NCBI GenBank assembly: GCA_020057065.1
Contig: JAGVGM010000117.1
Location: 1-45,763 of the forward strand
Direction of reading: 5' to 3'
Origin: Thermodesulfovibrionia bacterium
GTDB lineage: Bacteria; Nitrospirota; Thermodesulfovibrionia; UBA6902
DNA: 45,763 bases
Positions 33,903 through 43,129 of this stretch are shown piece by piece (the first letter of the stretch is position 1; each line of letters opens with the position of its first letter). Below the pieces are notes generated by a model. That model saw only the letters and a program-made list of their open reading frames with translations, was not told the origin of the DNA and searched no databases. A program made the translations under genes and the position numbers.

Positions 33903-35172
33903 TCTCCTTTCAGCCATAGCGGTCTTACTGTATCTTCCCGTTCTGGTCATGAAAAAAGGGCCTGAAGACAGGATCAGGTTTATCAGGGAACGTCTCGGCG
34001 CTTCACATTATTCAAAAACCGATATATGGGTACATGCGGTATCGGTCGGCGAAGTTATCGCATGTGTGCCGTTCCTGAAAATGCTGAAAAAAGAATTTCC
34101 GGACAAAAGCATAGTTTTTTCTACAACTACATATACAGGGCAGAAGATCGCTCATGAAAGATTTCCGGAGGCCTGCAGGATAATGTATATACCGTGTGAC
34201 ACCTGGTTATGCGTCAACCGGGCTGCAAATGGTCTTAGACCGGAGATATTCATAACAATAGAGACCGAACTCTGGCCGGCCCTATTCAGCGCGCTCAAAA
34301 AAAACGCCTCCAGGATCATCATCTTAAACGGCAGGATATCAAATAAATCCTTCAAAGGCTACAGGCGTTTAAGTTTTTTTATGAAAAAGCTATTGGCATA
34401 TGTCGATTTTCTCTATATGCAGGGGGAAGCTGACGCTGAAAAAATTGAGGCTATCGGCGCTGATAAAAACAGAGTAAGGGTTATGGGGAATTTCAAATAT
34501 GACATCTCATTTGATGCATCAGGCGCACTGGACTGGCTCGAAAATATTAACAGCAGGATCCTGCTTGCCGCAAGCACTCATAAGGGCGAAGAAGAGATTA
34601 TCCTTAATGCTTACGATTCGATCAAACAGACTTGTCCGGATCTAAAACTCATTATCGCACCGCGGCACCCCGAGAGATTTAAAGAGGCGGAGGAAATTCT
34701 TAAAAAAAGGAATTTGAATTTTATCAGGCGCTCGATGATAAACAAGCTCTCAGCGATCAGCGATCAGCAGTCAGCTAAAGGCATGCAACCCTTAAATGGA
34801 GATTTCGATATCATTCTGCTTGATACGATCGGGGAATTATCAAGGGTGTTCTCGAAAATTACTATAGCCTTCGTCGGTGGAAGCCTTGTGCCTGTCGGAG
34901 GGCATAATATTCTGGAACCGGCTTACTGGGCAAAACCTATGATCTTCGGGCCTTATATGGATAATTTCCCGATGGCAAAGGAATTTCTTGATCAGGCCGC
35001 TGCAGTCAAAGTTAATGACGCACATGAAATTGTAATGGCGGTCACTGATTTGCTGAATAATAGTGAAAAGGCCGGGCGGATGGGATTGAAGGCAAAGGCA
35101 ATGGTTGAAAAAAACGCCGGTGCAGTAAAAAAGGCGATTGAGCTTGTTAGAGGTTTCCTTGGGACTGCTTAG
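33883..35172 (+). CDS. waaA: 3-deoxy-D-manno-octulosonic acid transferase
   Basis: 429 residues from ATG 33883, which overlaps the end of lpxB by 20 bases; an earlier frame start at 33766 lies inside lpxB and has no conserved residues. An N-terminal membrane anchor (LLSAIAVLLYLPVLVM) is followed by 'WVHAVSVGEV', 'ETELWPALF' and 'GHNILEPAYW', all typical of Kdo transferase. It adds Kdo to lipid IVA. The insert 'NKLSAISDQQSAKG' (about 34741-34785) is encoded by TCAGCGATCAGC words. Confidence 0.93.
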   Translation: MMLLFYNLLSAIAVLLYLPVLVMKKGPEDRIRFIRERLGASHYSKTDIWVHAVSVGEVIACVPFLKMLKKEFPDKSIVFSTTTYTGQKIAHERFPEACRIMYIPCDTWLCVNRAANGLRPEIFITIETELWPALFSALKKNASRIIILNGRISNKSFKGYRRLSFFMKKLLAYVDFLYMQGEADAEKIEAIGADKNRVRVMGNFKYDISFDASGALDWLENINSRILLAASTHKGEEEIILNAYDSIKQTCPDLKLIIAPRHPERFKEAEEILKKRNLNFIRRSMINKLSAISDQQSAKGMQPLNGDFDIILLDTIGELSRVFSKITIAFVGGSLVPVGGHNILEPAYWAKPMIFGPYMDNFPMAKEFLDQAAAVKVNDAHEIVMAVTDLLNNSEKAGRMGLKAKAMVEKNAGAVKKAIELVRGFLGTA

Positions 35173-36178
35173 TGTTCTTTACTTATTTGGACTTACATGC
35201 AGGAAGCTTATTGTAAAGCCTAAAAGGCTTGCTTCCAAAGTCATCAGTGTCGGCAATCTCACTCTCGGCGGGACAGGCAAGACCCCTGCTGTAATTGCAA
35301 TTGCGGAAGAGGCAAAAAAACGCGGGCTTCACCCGTGCGTACTTACAAGGGGTTATAAGGGAAAATCTAAAGGCCCGTGTTTTGTGGTTTCTTCCCCTCA
35401 CTTGCAAAGCAGGGGACAAGGGGGGATAAATATCTGTACCGGCATTGACGCGGGCGATGAACCTGTTTTGCTGGCCTTTAGATTAAAAGATGTTCCCGTA
35501 ATAAAATGCGCGGACAGATACAAAGGCGGCCAATTTGCAATTTCAAATTTCAAATTTCAAATTTCAAATTTAATATTCATACTTGATGACGGTTTTCAGC
35601 ACTGGGCGCTTCACAGGGATATTGACATACTTCTCATTGATGCAACCAATCCGTTCGGGAATGAAAAACTTTTTCCAGAAGGCAGACTGAGAGAACCCTT
35701 AAGTTCCATGAAAAGAGCAAATATAATTGTGCTTACAAAAACCGATCTGGCAGATAAAGAAACAATATCCGTGATCGATAAAAAGATTAAACAATATAAT
35801 CCGGAGGCGCCTGTTTTCACCGCGTCGCATAAGTCTGTTGCACTCATCAATGCATCAGGAGAATCAGCAGATATTGATACATTGAAGGACAGGAAAATAT
35901 ATGCATTTTCCGGCATTGCCAACGGGGACTATTTCAGGGGTATACTGACCGCAGGCGGAGCTGATATTGTCAGATTTAAATCATTCATGGACCACCATAT
36001 TTACAGGCAGCGTGATATGGATATAATAAAGACAGAGGCCGCTGGATTGGATATCATAACCACAGAAAAGGATTTAGTGAAGATCAGGGAATTATGCCTG
36101 ACGGAGAATTTATTTGCTTTAAGGATTGAATTTGAAATTGACAGTGGTTTTTATGATAAATTGTTTAATGCACTGTAA
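35138..36178 (+). CDS. lpxK: Tetraacyldisaccharide 4'-kinase
   Basis: 346 residues from TTG 35138, which overlaps the waaA end; GTG 35173 is another possible start. Walker A is in 'SVGNLTLGGTGKTP', followed by 'LTRGYKGK' and 'LDDGFQHWALHRDIDILLID'. It phosphorylates the lipid A precursor at the inner membrane. Two inserts derive from repeats: SSPHLQSRGQGG (35391-35426) and QFAISNFKFQISN (35531-35570, AATTTCAAATTTC words). Both lie outside the motifs. Confidence 0.93.
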   Translation: MSLLEVSLGLLSVLYLFGLTCRKLIVKPKRLASKVISVGNLTLGGTGKTPAVIAIAEEAKKRGLHPCVLTRGYKGKSKGPCFVVSSPHLQSRGQGGINICTGIDAGDEPVLLAFRLKDVPVIKCADRYKGGQFAISNFKFQISNLIFILDDGFQHWALHRDIDILLIDATNPFGNEKLFPEGRLREPLSSMKRANIIVLTKTDLADKETISVIDKKIKQYNPEAPVFTASHKSVALINASGESADIDTLKDRKIYAFSGIANGDYFRGILTAGGADIVRFKSFMDHHIYRQRDMDIIKTEAAGLDIITTEKDLVKIRELCLTENLFALRIEFEIDSGFYDKLFNAL

Positions 36179-36186
36179 TAAATGAC

Positions 36187-36214
36187 GTAGGGGCGATTCA
36201 TGAATCGCCCCTAC
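36187..36214. repeat. GTAGGGGC-family palindrome before yjbQ
   Basis: Perfect 28-base palindrome (GTAGGGGCGATTCA and its complement), with yjbQ starting 22 bases after it. Confidence 0.85.
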
Positions 36215-36236
36215 CCTGTGTTTTAACGGAGGCATT

Positions 36237-36635
36237 ATGATAAAAAACATCAACATCAAAACAAGAACACGCAATGAATTCGTTGACATTACTGCCGAAA
36301 TTCAATCCCTGATTGACGAAGCGGGAATAAAGAGCGGGATATGTCATGTCTATGTGCCTCATACTACGGCAGGAGTTACAGTTAACGAGGGGGCTGATCC
36401 GTCTGTGATGAAAGACATTCAAAACACCCTCACCAGGCTTGTTCCTCACAAAGGTCCTTATTTCCATACTGAAGGAAACTCAGACGCTCATATCAAAACC
36501 TCTATTGTCGGTTCTTCCCAAGCAATAATTATAGATGGGGGCAAACTCCTTCTCGGCACATGGCAGTCTGTATTTTTCTGTGAGTTCGACGGGCCAAGAC
36601 ACAGAAGGATTACGGTGAAGATTGCGGGAGACTAA
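36237..36635 (+). CDS. yjbQ: YjbQ/UPF0047 family protein
   Basis: 132 residues, usual length. The family residues are present: 'GICHVYVPHTTAGVTVNEGAD', split by the conserved His, then 'HTEGNSDAHIKTSIVG', 'GTWQSVFFCEFDGPR'. The E. coli and archaeal members have weak thiamine phosphate synthase activity; the in vivo role is not settled. GGAGG precedes the ATG. Confidence 0.93.
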   Translation: MIKNINIKTRTRNEFVDITAEIQSLIDEAGIKSGICHVYVPHTTAGVTVNEGADPSVMKDIQNTLTRLVPHKGPYFHTEGNSDAHIKTSIVGSSQAIIIDGGKLLLGTWQSVFFCEFDGPRHRRITVKIAGD

Positions 36636-36665
36636 AGATGCGTCTCTTTGTGGAGTGAAATAAAA

Positions 36666-37811
36666 CTACAGATACCCTTCCAGAAGAAGGTCATCCCCGA
36701 TCTTCTTTACCTGAAGATCGTTAAGTCTGAATGCATTTTTAAGAAGGACAGGCGATCTCCCCCCGATTGAAGATATTGCATCAGTTCCCCCGATTATCAT
36801 GGGCGCTATGAAGAGCATAACCTTATCTATAACTTTGCTTGAGAGGGCAGAGGCGTTTATTGACGATCCTCCCTCGATCATTACACTTGCTATTTCAAGC
36901 TTTGCAAGTTTTTTCATAAGTGATTTCAGATCGACCTTTCCGTTCTTATCTTTGAGAGTTAAAACGTGAGCGCCCATGTTTTGAAGTTTTTCAATCTTTT
37001 TCTGATAGGACATCAATTCCCTTTTGTAGGGGCGGGTTTCAAACCCGCCCCTACTGAATGATGGAGAGGGTGGTGATATTGTTGCAATGATCGTCTTATT
37101 GTCATGATGTTTTAAAACCTTTGCATTAAGAGATATGTCCAGACGGCTGTCCACAATGATCCTGTAAGGGTTTCTGCCGCCTTTGATTCTGCAGTCAAGT
37201 GATGGATTGTCTTTTTTTACTGTGCCGATGCCGACAAGTATGGCATCAACTTCATTTCTGAGTCTGTGTACATACTCTCTTGCCTTTTCACCTGTGATCC
37301 ACCTGGATTCACATTTGGCGGTTGCGATCTTGCCGTCAAGGCTCTGTGCGATCTTCACGATTACAAAGGGTTCTTTTTTTGTAATGTATTTAATGAATGC
37401 CTCATTCAAATGTTTTGCTTCTGCTTCCATAACTCCTGAAACAGTTTCAATTCCTGCTTTCCGTAACTCTTTTAATCCCATACCGGAGACTTTTGGATTG
37501 GGGTCAATCATCGCTATAACAACTTTTTTTATGCCTGACTGGATAATCGCTTTAGTGCAGGGAGGGGTCTTTTTATCTGTGTGACAGCACGGCTCAAGAT
37601 TGACATAGAGTGTTGCACCTTTTGCCCTTTTACCTGCCTTTTTCAGTGCAAGGACCTCTGCGTGAGGGGTTCCGGCTTTTCTGTGATAATCAGTTGCAAT
37701 GATCTTTTCTCCTTTGACGATAACTGCCCCTACCATTGGATTTGGACTTGTTCGTCCTTTTCCTTTTATAGCGAGCTCCAGGGCTTTTTGCATATAAAGA
37801 TTGTCAGACAT
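36666..37811 (-). CDS. ribD: Riboflavin biosynthesis deaminase/reductase
   Basis: 381 residues from ATG 37811 (MSDNLYMQKALELA); a longer frame would include repeat-encoded residues. The deaminase domain has the zinc motifs TPHAEVLAL and EPCCHTDKKTPPC. The reductase domain starts near residue 145 ('VIVKIAQSLDGKIA'). It performs the second and third steps of riboflavin synthesis. The palindrome at 37026-37054 is inserted in frame in the reductase domain and encodes SFSRGGFETRPYK. Confidence 0.95.
   Translation of the reverse strand: MSDNLYMQKALELAIKGKGRTSPNPMVGAVIVKGEKIIATDYHRKAGTPHAEVLALKKAGKRAKGATLYVNLEPCCHTDKKTPPCTKAIIQSGIKKVVIAMIDPNPKVSGMGLKELRKAGIETVSGVMEAEAKHLNEAFIKYITKKEPFVIVKIAQSLDGKIATAKCESRWITGEKAREYVHRLRNEVDAILVGIGTVKKDNPSLDCRIKGGRNPYRIIVDSRLDISLNAKVLKHHDNKTIIATISPPSPSFSRGGFETRPYKRELMSYQKKIEKLQNMGAHVLTLKDKNGKVDLKSLMKKLAKLEIASVMIEGGSSINASALSSKVIDKVMLFIAPMIIGGTDAISSIGGRSPVLLKNAFRLNDLQVKKIGDDLLLEGYL
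37026..37054. repeat. GTAGGGGC-family palindrome inside ribD
   Basis: 29-base palindrome (GTAGGGGCGGGTTT and its complement), in frame in ribD. Confidence 0.85.
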
Positions 37812-37827
37812 GGTTTTCCTAACGCCT

Positions 37828-37916
37828 GTCATTCCCGCTTGTCGGGAATCTTTAACCCCCTCTTTCCCCTTAAGTTAAGGGGGATGAAAGGGGGTTACCG
37901 GACAAGCCAGAATGAC
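37828..37916. repeat. Composite palindrome upstream of ribD
   Basis: The outer arms GTCATTCCCGCTTGTCGGGA and GACAAGCCAGAATGAC enclose a second palindrome (AACCCCCTCTTTCCCC ... GGGGGTT). The architecture is the same as at 14200-14288 with a different inner element. Outside this element, the 208-base gap shows nothing recognised. Confidence 0.8.
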
Positions 37917-38019
37917 AGTTCATAGCATTTTACCAGATAATACAGTGATTAGAGTAGAGGAGCTTAAATTTAATTTGTAACTTTATTGAAAGCCTTTGAA
38001 CTTGTCTCTCATCCTCAAC

Positions 38020-39384
38020 TTATAAATCTAAACTTACGTCTTGTTTACTGGCATTTGACGCAAATGAACTCTGTTTGCATGAAGACCGGGTGGCAGCTTG
38101 TTGTGCAAGCCCGTGCCTTGCAATTTCTTTCCTGTCTTTTATAAAGTAAGTCAAAATAGCTCCGATACACAGAAGCACTCCTGCTGCAATAAAGGAAGAT
38201 GTAAATGTATTAGTGCCGGCTAACAATATCTGTGATGCCTTGCTCATTACAAATCCCCCAAATCCCCATGCAGTGAATATAAGCCCGTAGTTGACCCCGA
38301 AATTTTTTATGCCCCAGAAGTCTTTTGTGAATGACGGAAAGAGCGCAAGGTTCGCACCGTAATTAAATCCGATAAAAGTGGCTAAAAATACAAGAGAGGC
38401 TGCGCCTGGTGACTTTGCGCCTACAACGGGAACGGCGATGAACATCATCAATGCCTGAAGGATGAAAATGCTTGCAAGAGTCCTCGTCCTTCCAATTTTA
38501 TCTGACAAGATTCCGGCTGCAATCCTGCCGCCTGCGTTTCCGAGCGCCATAATTGCAACAGCAAGAAATGCGTTTGCACCCATACTGCTTTTTGCCATTC
38601 CGGCAACACTGCCTATCACCATCAGCCCGGCTCCAGCACCTATAAAATACAGTATCCAGAGCATCCAGAAGGAATATGTCCGCATCATTTCCTGTGGTGT
38701 GTAATTTATATCTTCAAATGATGCTCGTGCCTTTAAATTTGCTTCGGCATTAGACCTTCGCTCTACAACGCCTCCTGGCACGTAGCCTTCAGGCGGGTTG
38801 ACCAGAAGCTGGGATAAAAGACTTACGACAATAAAAAATGCGATTCCAAAGAAGAGCATAGTCCCCTGAATCCCCCAGTGACTAAGAAGATACTGTGAAA
38901 GCGGGGCGATATAAACAGAGGCCAGGCCGAAACCGGATACTACTATGCCGGCGATCTTTCCTGTTTTAACCGGGGGATACCATTTTAATGCCGGAGGCGT
39001 TGCGGATGAGTAACCGAATGCAATTCCGGTCCCGACGAGAATGCCAAAACCTAATATCCACATGTAGTATGATGTTGTCTGTGATATGATGATAAAGCCT
39101 GTCCCTACCAGTATCCCACCGGTAAATGCGGTAATGCGGGGACCGAACAGGTCCTGACATTTTCCCGCAATTATCATCATGCAGGCAAATACGAGGCAGC
39201 ATACTGCGTAAGGGTCATTCAGCGAGGCGGGATTCCAGTTAAATTCACCAGTACCGCCTGTTTCAATGGACTGTTTGATTGCGACTTTAAATATGCTCCA
39301 TGTATAAAGAATACCAAGGGCTAAATTAATCCCTGTTCCTGCTGTTATTACTATCTTTCCTTTAGATGTACTGTCCTTTGACAT
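38020..39384 (-). CDS. MFS transporter, oxalate/formate antiporter (OFA) family
   Basis: 454 residues with about 12 hydrophobic segments. The N-terminus 'GTGINLALGILYTWSIF' and the early motif 'NDPYAVCCLVFACMMI' are typical of the OFA family, as is the 'GYSSATPPALKWYPPVKTGKIAG' region, split around the Lys. It probably exchanges small organic anions across the inner membrane. The substrate cannot be read from sequence. It is transcribed away from nnr; the 252-base divergent gap shows no clear site. Confidence 0.85.
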   Translation of the reverse strand: MSKDSTSKGKIVITAGTGINLALGILYTWSIFKVAIKQSIETGGTGEFNWNPASLNDPYAVCCLVFACMMIIAGKCQDLFGPRITAFTGGILVGTGFIIISQTTSYYMWILGFGILVGTGIAFGYSSATPPALKWYPPVKTGKIAGIVVSGFGLASVYIAPLSQYLLSHWGIQGTMLFFGIAFFIVVSLLSQLLVNPPEGYVPGGVVERRSNAEANLKARASFEDINYTPQEMMRTYSFWMLWILYFIGAGAGLMVIGSVAGMAKSSMGANAFLAVAIMALGNAGGRIAAGILSDKIGRTRTLASIFILQALMMFIAVPVVGAKSPGAASLVFLATFIGFNYGANLALFPSFTKDFWGIKNFGVNYGLIFTAWGFGGFVMSKASQILLAGTNTFTSSFIAAGVLLCIGAILTYFIKDRKEIARHGLAQQAATRSSCKQSSFASNASKQDVSLDL

Positions 39385-39648
39385 GATATTTTCCCTTCCG
39401 GTGAAGATTACCTTATCTTAACGGAATAATCCGAAATTACTTGAGCCGGTTTATGCTGCATTAGTCATAATAATTACTATTGCACCATTGTTGTCCTGTA
39501 AATAATTATTCTCAGCCCGAATTATTCATGAATATTTTTAACCGGAATAGTTGGACTATTGGAAGAATTTTATTGGGTTAAATTGATTAATAAGGCGCAG
39601 TATTTTATACTGGTCAATAAATACAACCAGGGGTAATTGAAAGGTAAA

Positions 39649-41364
39649 ATGCTGAAAGTTGTAACAGCAAAAGAGATGCATAAGATTGACAGCAATACCA
39701 TTGCAACATATGGTATTGCCGGGACTATTCTCATGGAGAGGGCAGGGCTTGCGGTTGTATCGAGGATAAATGAAATATTTTTCCAGAACACAGATAATCC
39801 TGCAGGGGTAATTCATGAATGGCCCCAAGGGGGGGATTTAAAAGTTATTATTCTGTGCGGTGGAGGGAACAACGGCGGAGATGGACTTGTAGTAGCAAGG
39901 ACCCTGCACAATCAGGGGAAAGATGTAGAAGTATTTCTAACCACAAAGCCGGAGGCTTTGAAAGGCGATGTAAAGATAAATTACAATGCTGCAAAAAAGT
40001 TTGGTGTAAGAATTTTCCCAATTAAAAGATTTTTAACATTGTACGGGCGTTTCATGAAACGCCCGTACGGAAGGGCGTATAGCCATACGCCCCTGCATCA
40101 AATTCTTATCATCGATGCGCTTCTCGGCACAGGTTTAAATAAAGATGTCAGGAGGCCCTTGTCTGATGTTATTAATAAAATAAACAAACTATTGTTACCT
40201 GTTATTTCCATTGATATTCCGTCGGGTATTTCCTCTGATACGGGACAGATAATGGGTTGTGCAGTAAAGGCAAAGATCACCGTTACATTTGGGCTTCCCA
40301 AGAGAGGACATTATCTTTATCCCGGGGCAGAATATTCAGGGAAACTTTATATAGAGGATATAGGTTTCTCGCGAAAATTAACTACATCGGAGAAAATAAA
40401 GGTAAACCTGCCGCAAAAAGAAGACATCATTTCTCTGTTACCGGAAAGGCCGAAATATTCACATAAAGGAACATATGGACACGTACTTTTGATAGCAGGT
40501 TCAAAGGGAAAGACAGGGGCGGCGCTTATGGCTGCGAAGGCATGTTTAAGGACAGGCGCCGGTCTCGTGACAATCGGCGTTCCGGAGAGCCTTGTCAGCT
40601 CGCTTCAGTCAAGGTTGACGGAAGAGATGCTTTTACCTCTTGCTGATAAAGGGAATGGGACCCTGTCTTTTAAATCTGCTGATGCAATTCTTGGATTTCT
40701 TAATAAACAGGCTAATGTCCTTGCCATAGGACCCGGACTTTCAGCAGACGGTGAGATATCCGAACTTGTTTGCAGGCTGATCACCAACTCCAATGTCCCT
40801 ATAGTCATTGACGCCGATGGATTAAATGCGATTGCCGGACGAACCGGTGTCTTGAGAAAGTGCAGAGCTCCGATTATTCTTACCCCGCATGCAGGGGAAA
40901 TGGCAAGGTTGCTGCAGTGGTCAGCGGTCAGCGGTCAGCGGTCAGCAGAAAAACTTAAAATACAGAGCAAAGAGGTTGACGCAAGTTTTAGGCTGCATGA
41001 AAGAATAGAGCGGGACAGAATCAATATTGCTTTGATATTTGCGAAAAAGACAGGGAGCTATCTTGTGCTCAAAGGCGTTCCAACGGTGATTGCATCACCC
41101 GGCGGAAACGTGTTCATAAACTCAACGGGTAATCCCGGTATGGCAACGGCCGGTACAGGAGACGTTCTTACAGGTATGATCTCATCCTTCCTTGCACAAA
41201 GAGTAAGCCCTCAAAACGCCTCAATCCTTGGGGTATATCTGCATGGATTAGCAGGTGATATTGCTGCACAAAAAAGGGGTGAGCATTCCCTTGTCGCATC
41301 AGACTTGATTAATGCATTGCCAGGGGGTTTTAAGACAATAAGAGAGCATAATATGCTTTTATAA
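39649..41364 (+). CDS. nnr: Bifunctional NAD(P)H-hydrate epimerase/ADP-dependent dehydratase
   Basis: 571 residues from ATG 39649. The N-terminal epimerase domain (YjeF_N) has 'LCGGGNNGGDGLVVAR'. The C-terminal dehydratase has 'ATAGTGDVLTGMI' and 'HAGEMARL'. It repairs damaged NAD(P)H. Three repeat-derived inserts are visible: a degenerate palindrome at 39802-39826, two adjacent palindromes at 40041-40094, and GGTCAGC words at 40918-40950. All keep the frame and lie outside the catalytic motifs. Confidence 0.95.
   Translation: MLKVVTAKEMHKIDSNTIATYGIAGTILMERAGLAVVSRINEIFFQNTDNPAGVIHEWPQGGDLKVIILCGGGNNGGDGLVVARTLHNQGKDVEVFLTTKPEALKGDVKINYNAAKKFGVRIFPIKRFLTLYGRFMKRPYGRAYSHTPLHQILIIDALLGTGLNKDVRRPLSDVINKINKLLLPVISIDIPSGISSDTGQIMGCAVKAKITVTFGLPKRGHYLYPGAEYSGKLYIEDIGFSRKLTTSEKIKVNLPQKEDIISLLPERPKYSHKGTYGHVLLIAGSKGKTGAALMAAKACLRTGAGLVTIGVPESLVSSLQSRLTEEMLLPLADKGNGTLSFKSADAILGFLNKQANVLAIGPGLSADGEISELVCRLITNSNVPIVIDADGLNAIAGRTGVLRKCRAPIILTPHAGEMARLLQWSAVSGQRSAEKLKIQSKEVDASFRLHERIERDRINIALIFAKKTGSYLVLKGVPTVIASPGGNVFINSTGNPGMATAGTGDVLTGMISSFLAQRVSPQNASILGVYLHGLAGDIAAQKRGEHSLVASDLINALPGGFKTIREHNMLL
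40041..40094. repeat. Two adjacent palindromes inside nnr
   Basis: GTACGGGCGTTTCA with its complement (40041-40068) is followed by AGGGCGTAT ... ATACGCCCCT (40072-40094), both in frame in the epimerase domain. Confidence 0.8.
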
Positions 41365-41383
41365 TACATAGTTAGCAGAGTCC

Positions 41384-41446
41384 GTCATTACCGTGAAAAC
41401 GGGTATCCATACAAATGCACCGGATTCGCACTTTCGTGGGAATGAC
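41384..41446. repeat. GTCATTCC-family repeat, degenerate
   Basis: Begins GTCATTACCG and ends GGGAATGAC, with GGTATCC and GGATTC halves. It lies between nnr and pgeF. Confidence 0.65.
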
Positions 41447-41504
41447 AGAAAGGTGCTTTATAAACAAATTCTAAGTAGTCGTTTAATTGCTTATAAGGAG
41501 TATA

Positions 41505-42212
41505 TTGAATTTCAAAGAAATGGAAGTATTTGTAGCGCCTTCAAATATTGCTTCATCGAATATTAAAGCGTTCTTTACTACAAGAATATTTGTGAAGGAC
41601 TATGATCATATAAATGATGCACTGAGCAAAGAACTTAATATTTCAAAAGACAAAATCTACCTGCCGATCCAGAAACATACAAACAAGATACATATACTTG
41701 GCTCTGACCATAAGCCTGTAGTTGCAGATGCGGTAATTACAGATAAAAAACATATATTGATAGGGGTATTGGTTGCGGACTGTGTTCCTATACTTGTATA
41801 TGATAATATGAGGGGTATTATAGGGGCTGTTCATGCGGGATGGAGGGGAACTGCAAAACTGATCTTAAAGGAAACTGTAATGACGATGCGGGAAAAGTTC
41901 GGCAGCCTTCCCGTGGACATATCGGTAGCCATCGGCCCCAGCATCAGACAGTGCAGTTATGAAGTTGATGAAGATGTTAATAATGCTGTTCTGGAGGCAA
42001 CAGGGGAAGGAGATTATTATCTCAGAAAAGGCAATAAATGCTTTATCGATCTTTCATCTGCAAACAGAATTCAGGCAAGAGATATGGGTATCCTGTCAAA
42101 AAACATCTGGCAGTCTGATGAATGTACATTTTGTAAACCGGAGAAATATTATTCATACAGATATTCAAAAGGATTATCAGGGAGGCAGGGCGGTTTTATC
42201 GGATTGTGGTAA
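41505..42212 (+). CDS. pgeF: Purine nucleoside phosphorylase, YfiH/LACC1 family
   Basis: 235 residues from TTG 41505, which follows AAGGAG by 4 bases; ATG 41520 is also possible. Family motifs: 'GVLVADCVPILVYD' (zinc Cys) and 'GAVHAGWRGTAKLI' (zinc His). The family was long called polyphenol oxidase; members act on purine nucleosides or on peptidoglycan precursors. It is in a plus-strand series from nnr to yicC. Confidence 0.9.
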   Translation: MNFKEMEVFVAPSNIASSNIKAFFTTRIFVKDYDHINDALSKELNISKDKIYLPIQKHTNKIHILGSDHKPVVADAVITDKKHILIGVLVADCVPILVYDNMRGIIGAVHAGWRGTAKLILKETVMTMREKFGSLPVDISVAIGPSIRQCSYEVDEDVNNAVLEATGEGDYYLRKGNKCFIDLSSANRIQARDMGILSKNIWQSDECTFCKPEKYYSYRYSKGLSGRQGGFIGLW

Positions 42213-42267
42213 AATATTATACGTTCAAGCCGTTCAAACTGTTTTAACTGTTTCTTAAGGAGGGAGC

Positions 42268-42726
42268 ATGCTCAAGGCAAAAGATATAATGACAAAAGAT
42301 GTTATTACTGCAAAACCAGAGGCAACTGTAGAGGAACTTGCAAGGTTATTGATGGATAATAAGATCAGCGGTGTTCCCGTGATAAATGATAATAAGAAAC
42401 TTATCGGTATTGTTACAGAAAATGATCTTATCACGCAGAATAAACGCCTGCATATTCCGACAGTAATAAGGCTTTTTGATGCCTTTATCCTTCTTGGTTC
42501 AGGCAGGATGGAAGAAGAGATCAAGAAAATGGCTGCTACTACGGTAGATGAGATCTGCACTAAAAAAGTTGTATCAATCACAGAGGAGACGACACTGGAC
42601 GAAATTGCAACAATAATGGCTGAACAGCATGTTCACCTGCTTCCGGTTCTCAGAGAGAGTATGGTAGTCGGCATAGTCGGCAAGGCAGATATGGTAAGAG
42701 CTATGACCTATGAAGCTTCTAAGTAA
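42268..42726 (+). CDS. CBS-domain pair protein
   Basis: 152 residues with two CBS domains: 'AKDIMTKDVITAKPEATVEE' first, then 'KVVSITEETTLDEIATIMAE', ending 'GIVGKADMVRAM'. CBS pairs bind adenosine ligands and regulate partners; none is fused here. GGAGGG lies 7 bases before the ATG. The 3' end overlaps tsaE by 17 bases. Confidence 0.9.
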   Translation: MLKAKDIMTKDVITAKPEATVEELARLLMDNKISGVPVINDNKKLIGIVTENDLITQNKRLHIPTVIRLFDAFILLGSGRMEEEIKKMAATTVDEICTKKVVSITEETTLDEIATIMAEQHVHLLPVLRESMVVGIVGKADMVRAMTYEASK

Positions 42727-43129
42727 AAGTGATGATGAGACAAAAGAACTTGGACGTAAACTCGGCGAAAAATTAAAAAGGGGTGATGTAGTCTGTTTGT
42801 ACGGGGAACTTGGTTCAGGAAAAACAGTGCTGGTGAAGGGTATTGCTTCAGTTTTCGGAATTAATGAACGTGATATAACCAGCGCAAGTTTCACTATAAT
42901 TGCAGAATATGATGCAGATGTTCCTTTTTATCATATAGACCTTTACAGAGTAGCTGCCGGGAAAGCGTCAGAGCTTGGGTTACAGGAATATCTCGGGGGT
43001 AACGGCATATCTGTAATTGAATGGGCAGAGAGGGCTGAGGAAGAAATTCCTGAAAATAGTATTAAAGTCAATTTGAATTATGCAGGTGATAACATGAGAG
43101 AAATTGAAATAACAGGGATGGAATTATGA
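42710..43129 (+). CDS. tsaE: tRNA threonylcarbamoyladenosine biosynthesis ATPase
   Basis: 139 residues. Walker A is GELGSGKT and 'SASFTIIAEY' with 'YHIDLYR' follow, then 'VIEWAER', as in TsaE. It supports the TsaBD complex that makes t6A in tRNA. It overlaps the CBS gene and shares ATGA with nadK. Confidence 0.95.
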   Translation: MKLLSKSDDETKELGRKLGEKLKRGDVVCLYGELGSGKTVLVKGIASVFGINERDITSASFTIIAEYDADVPFYHIDLYRVAAGKASELGLQEYLGGNGISVIEWAERAEEEIPENSIKVNLNYAGDNMREIEITGMEL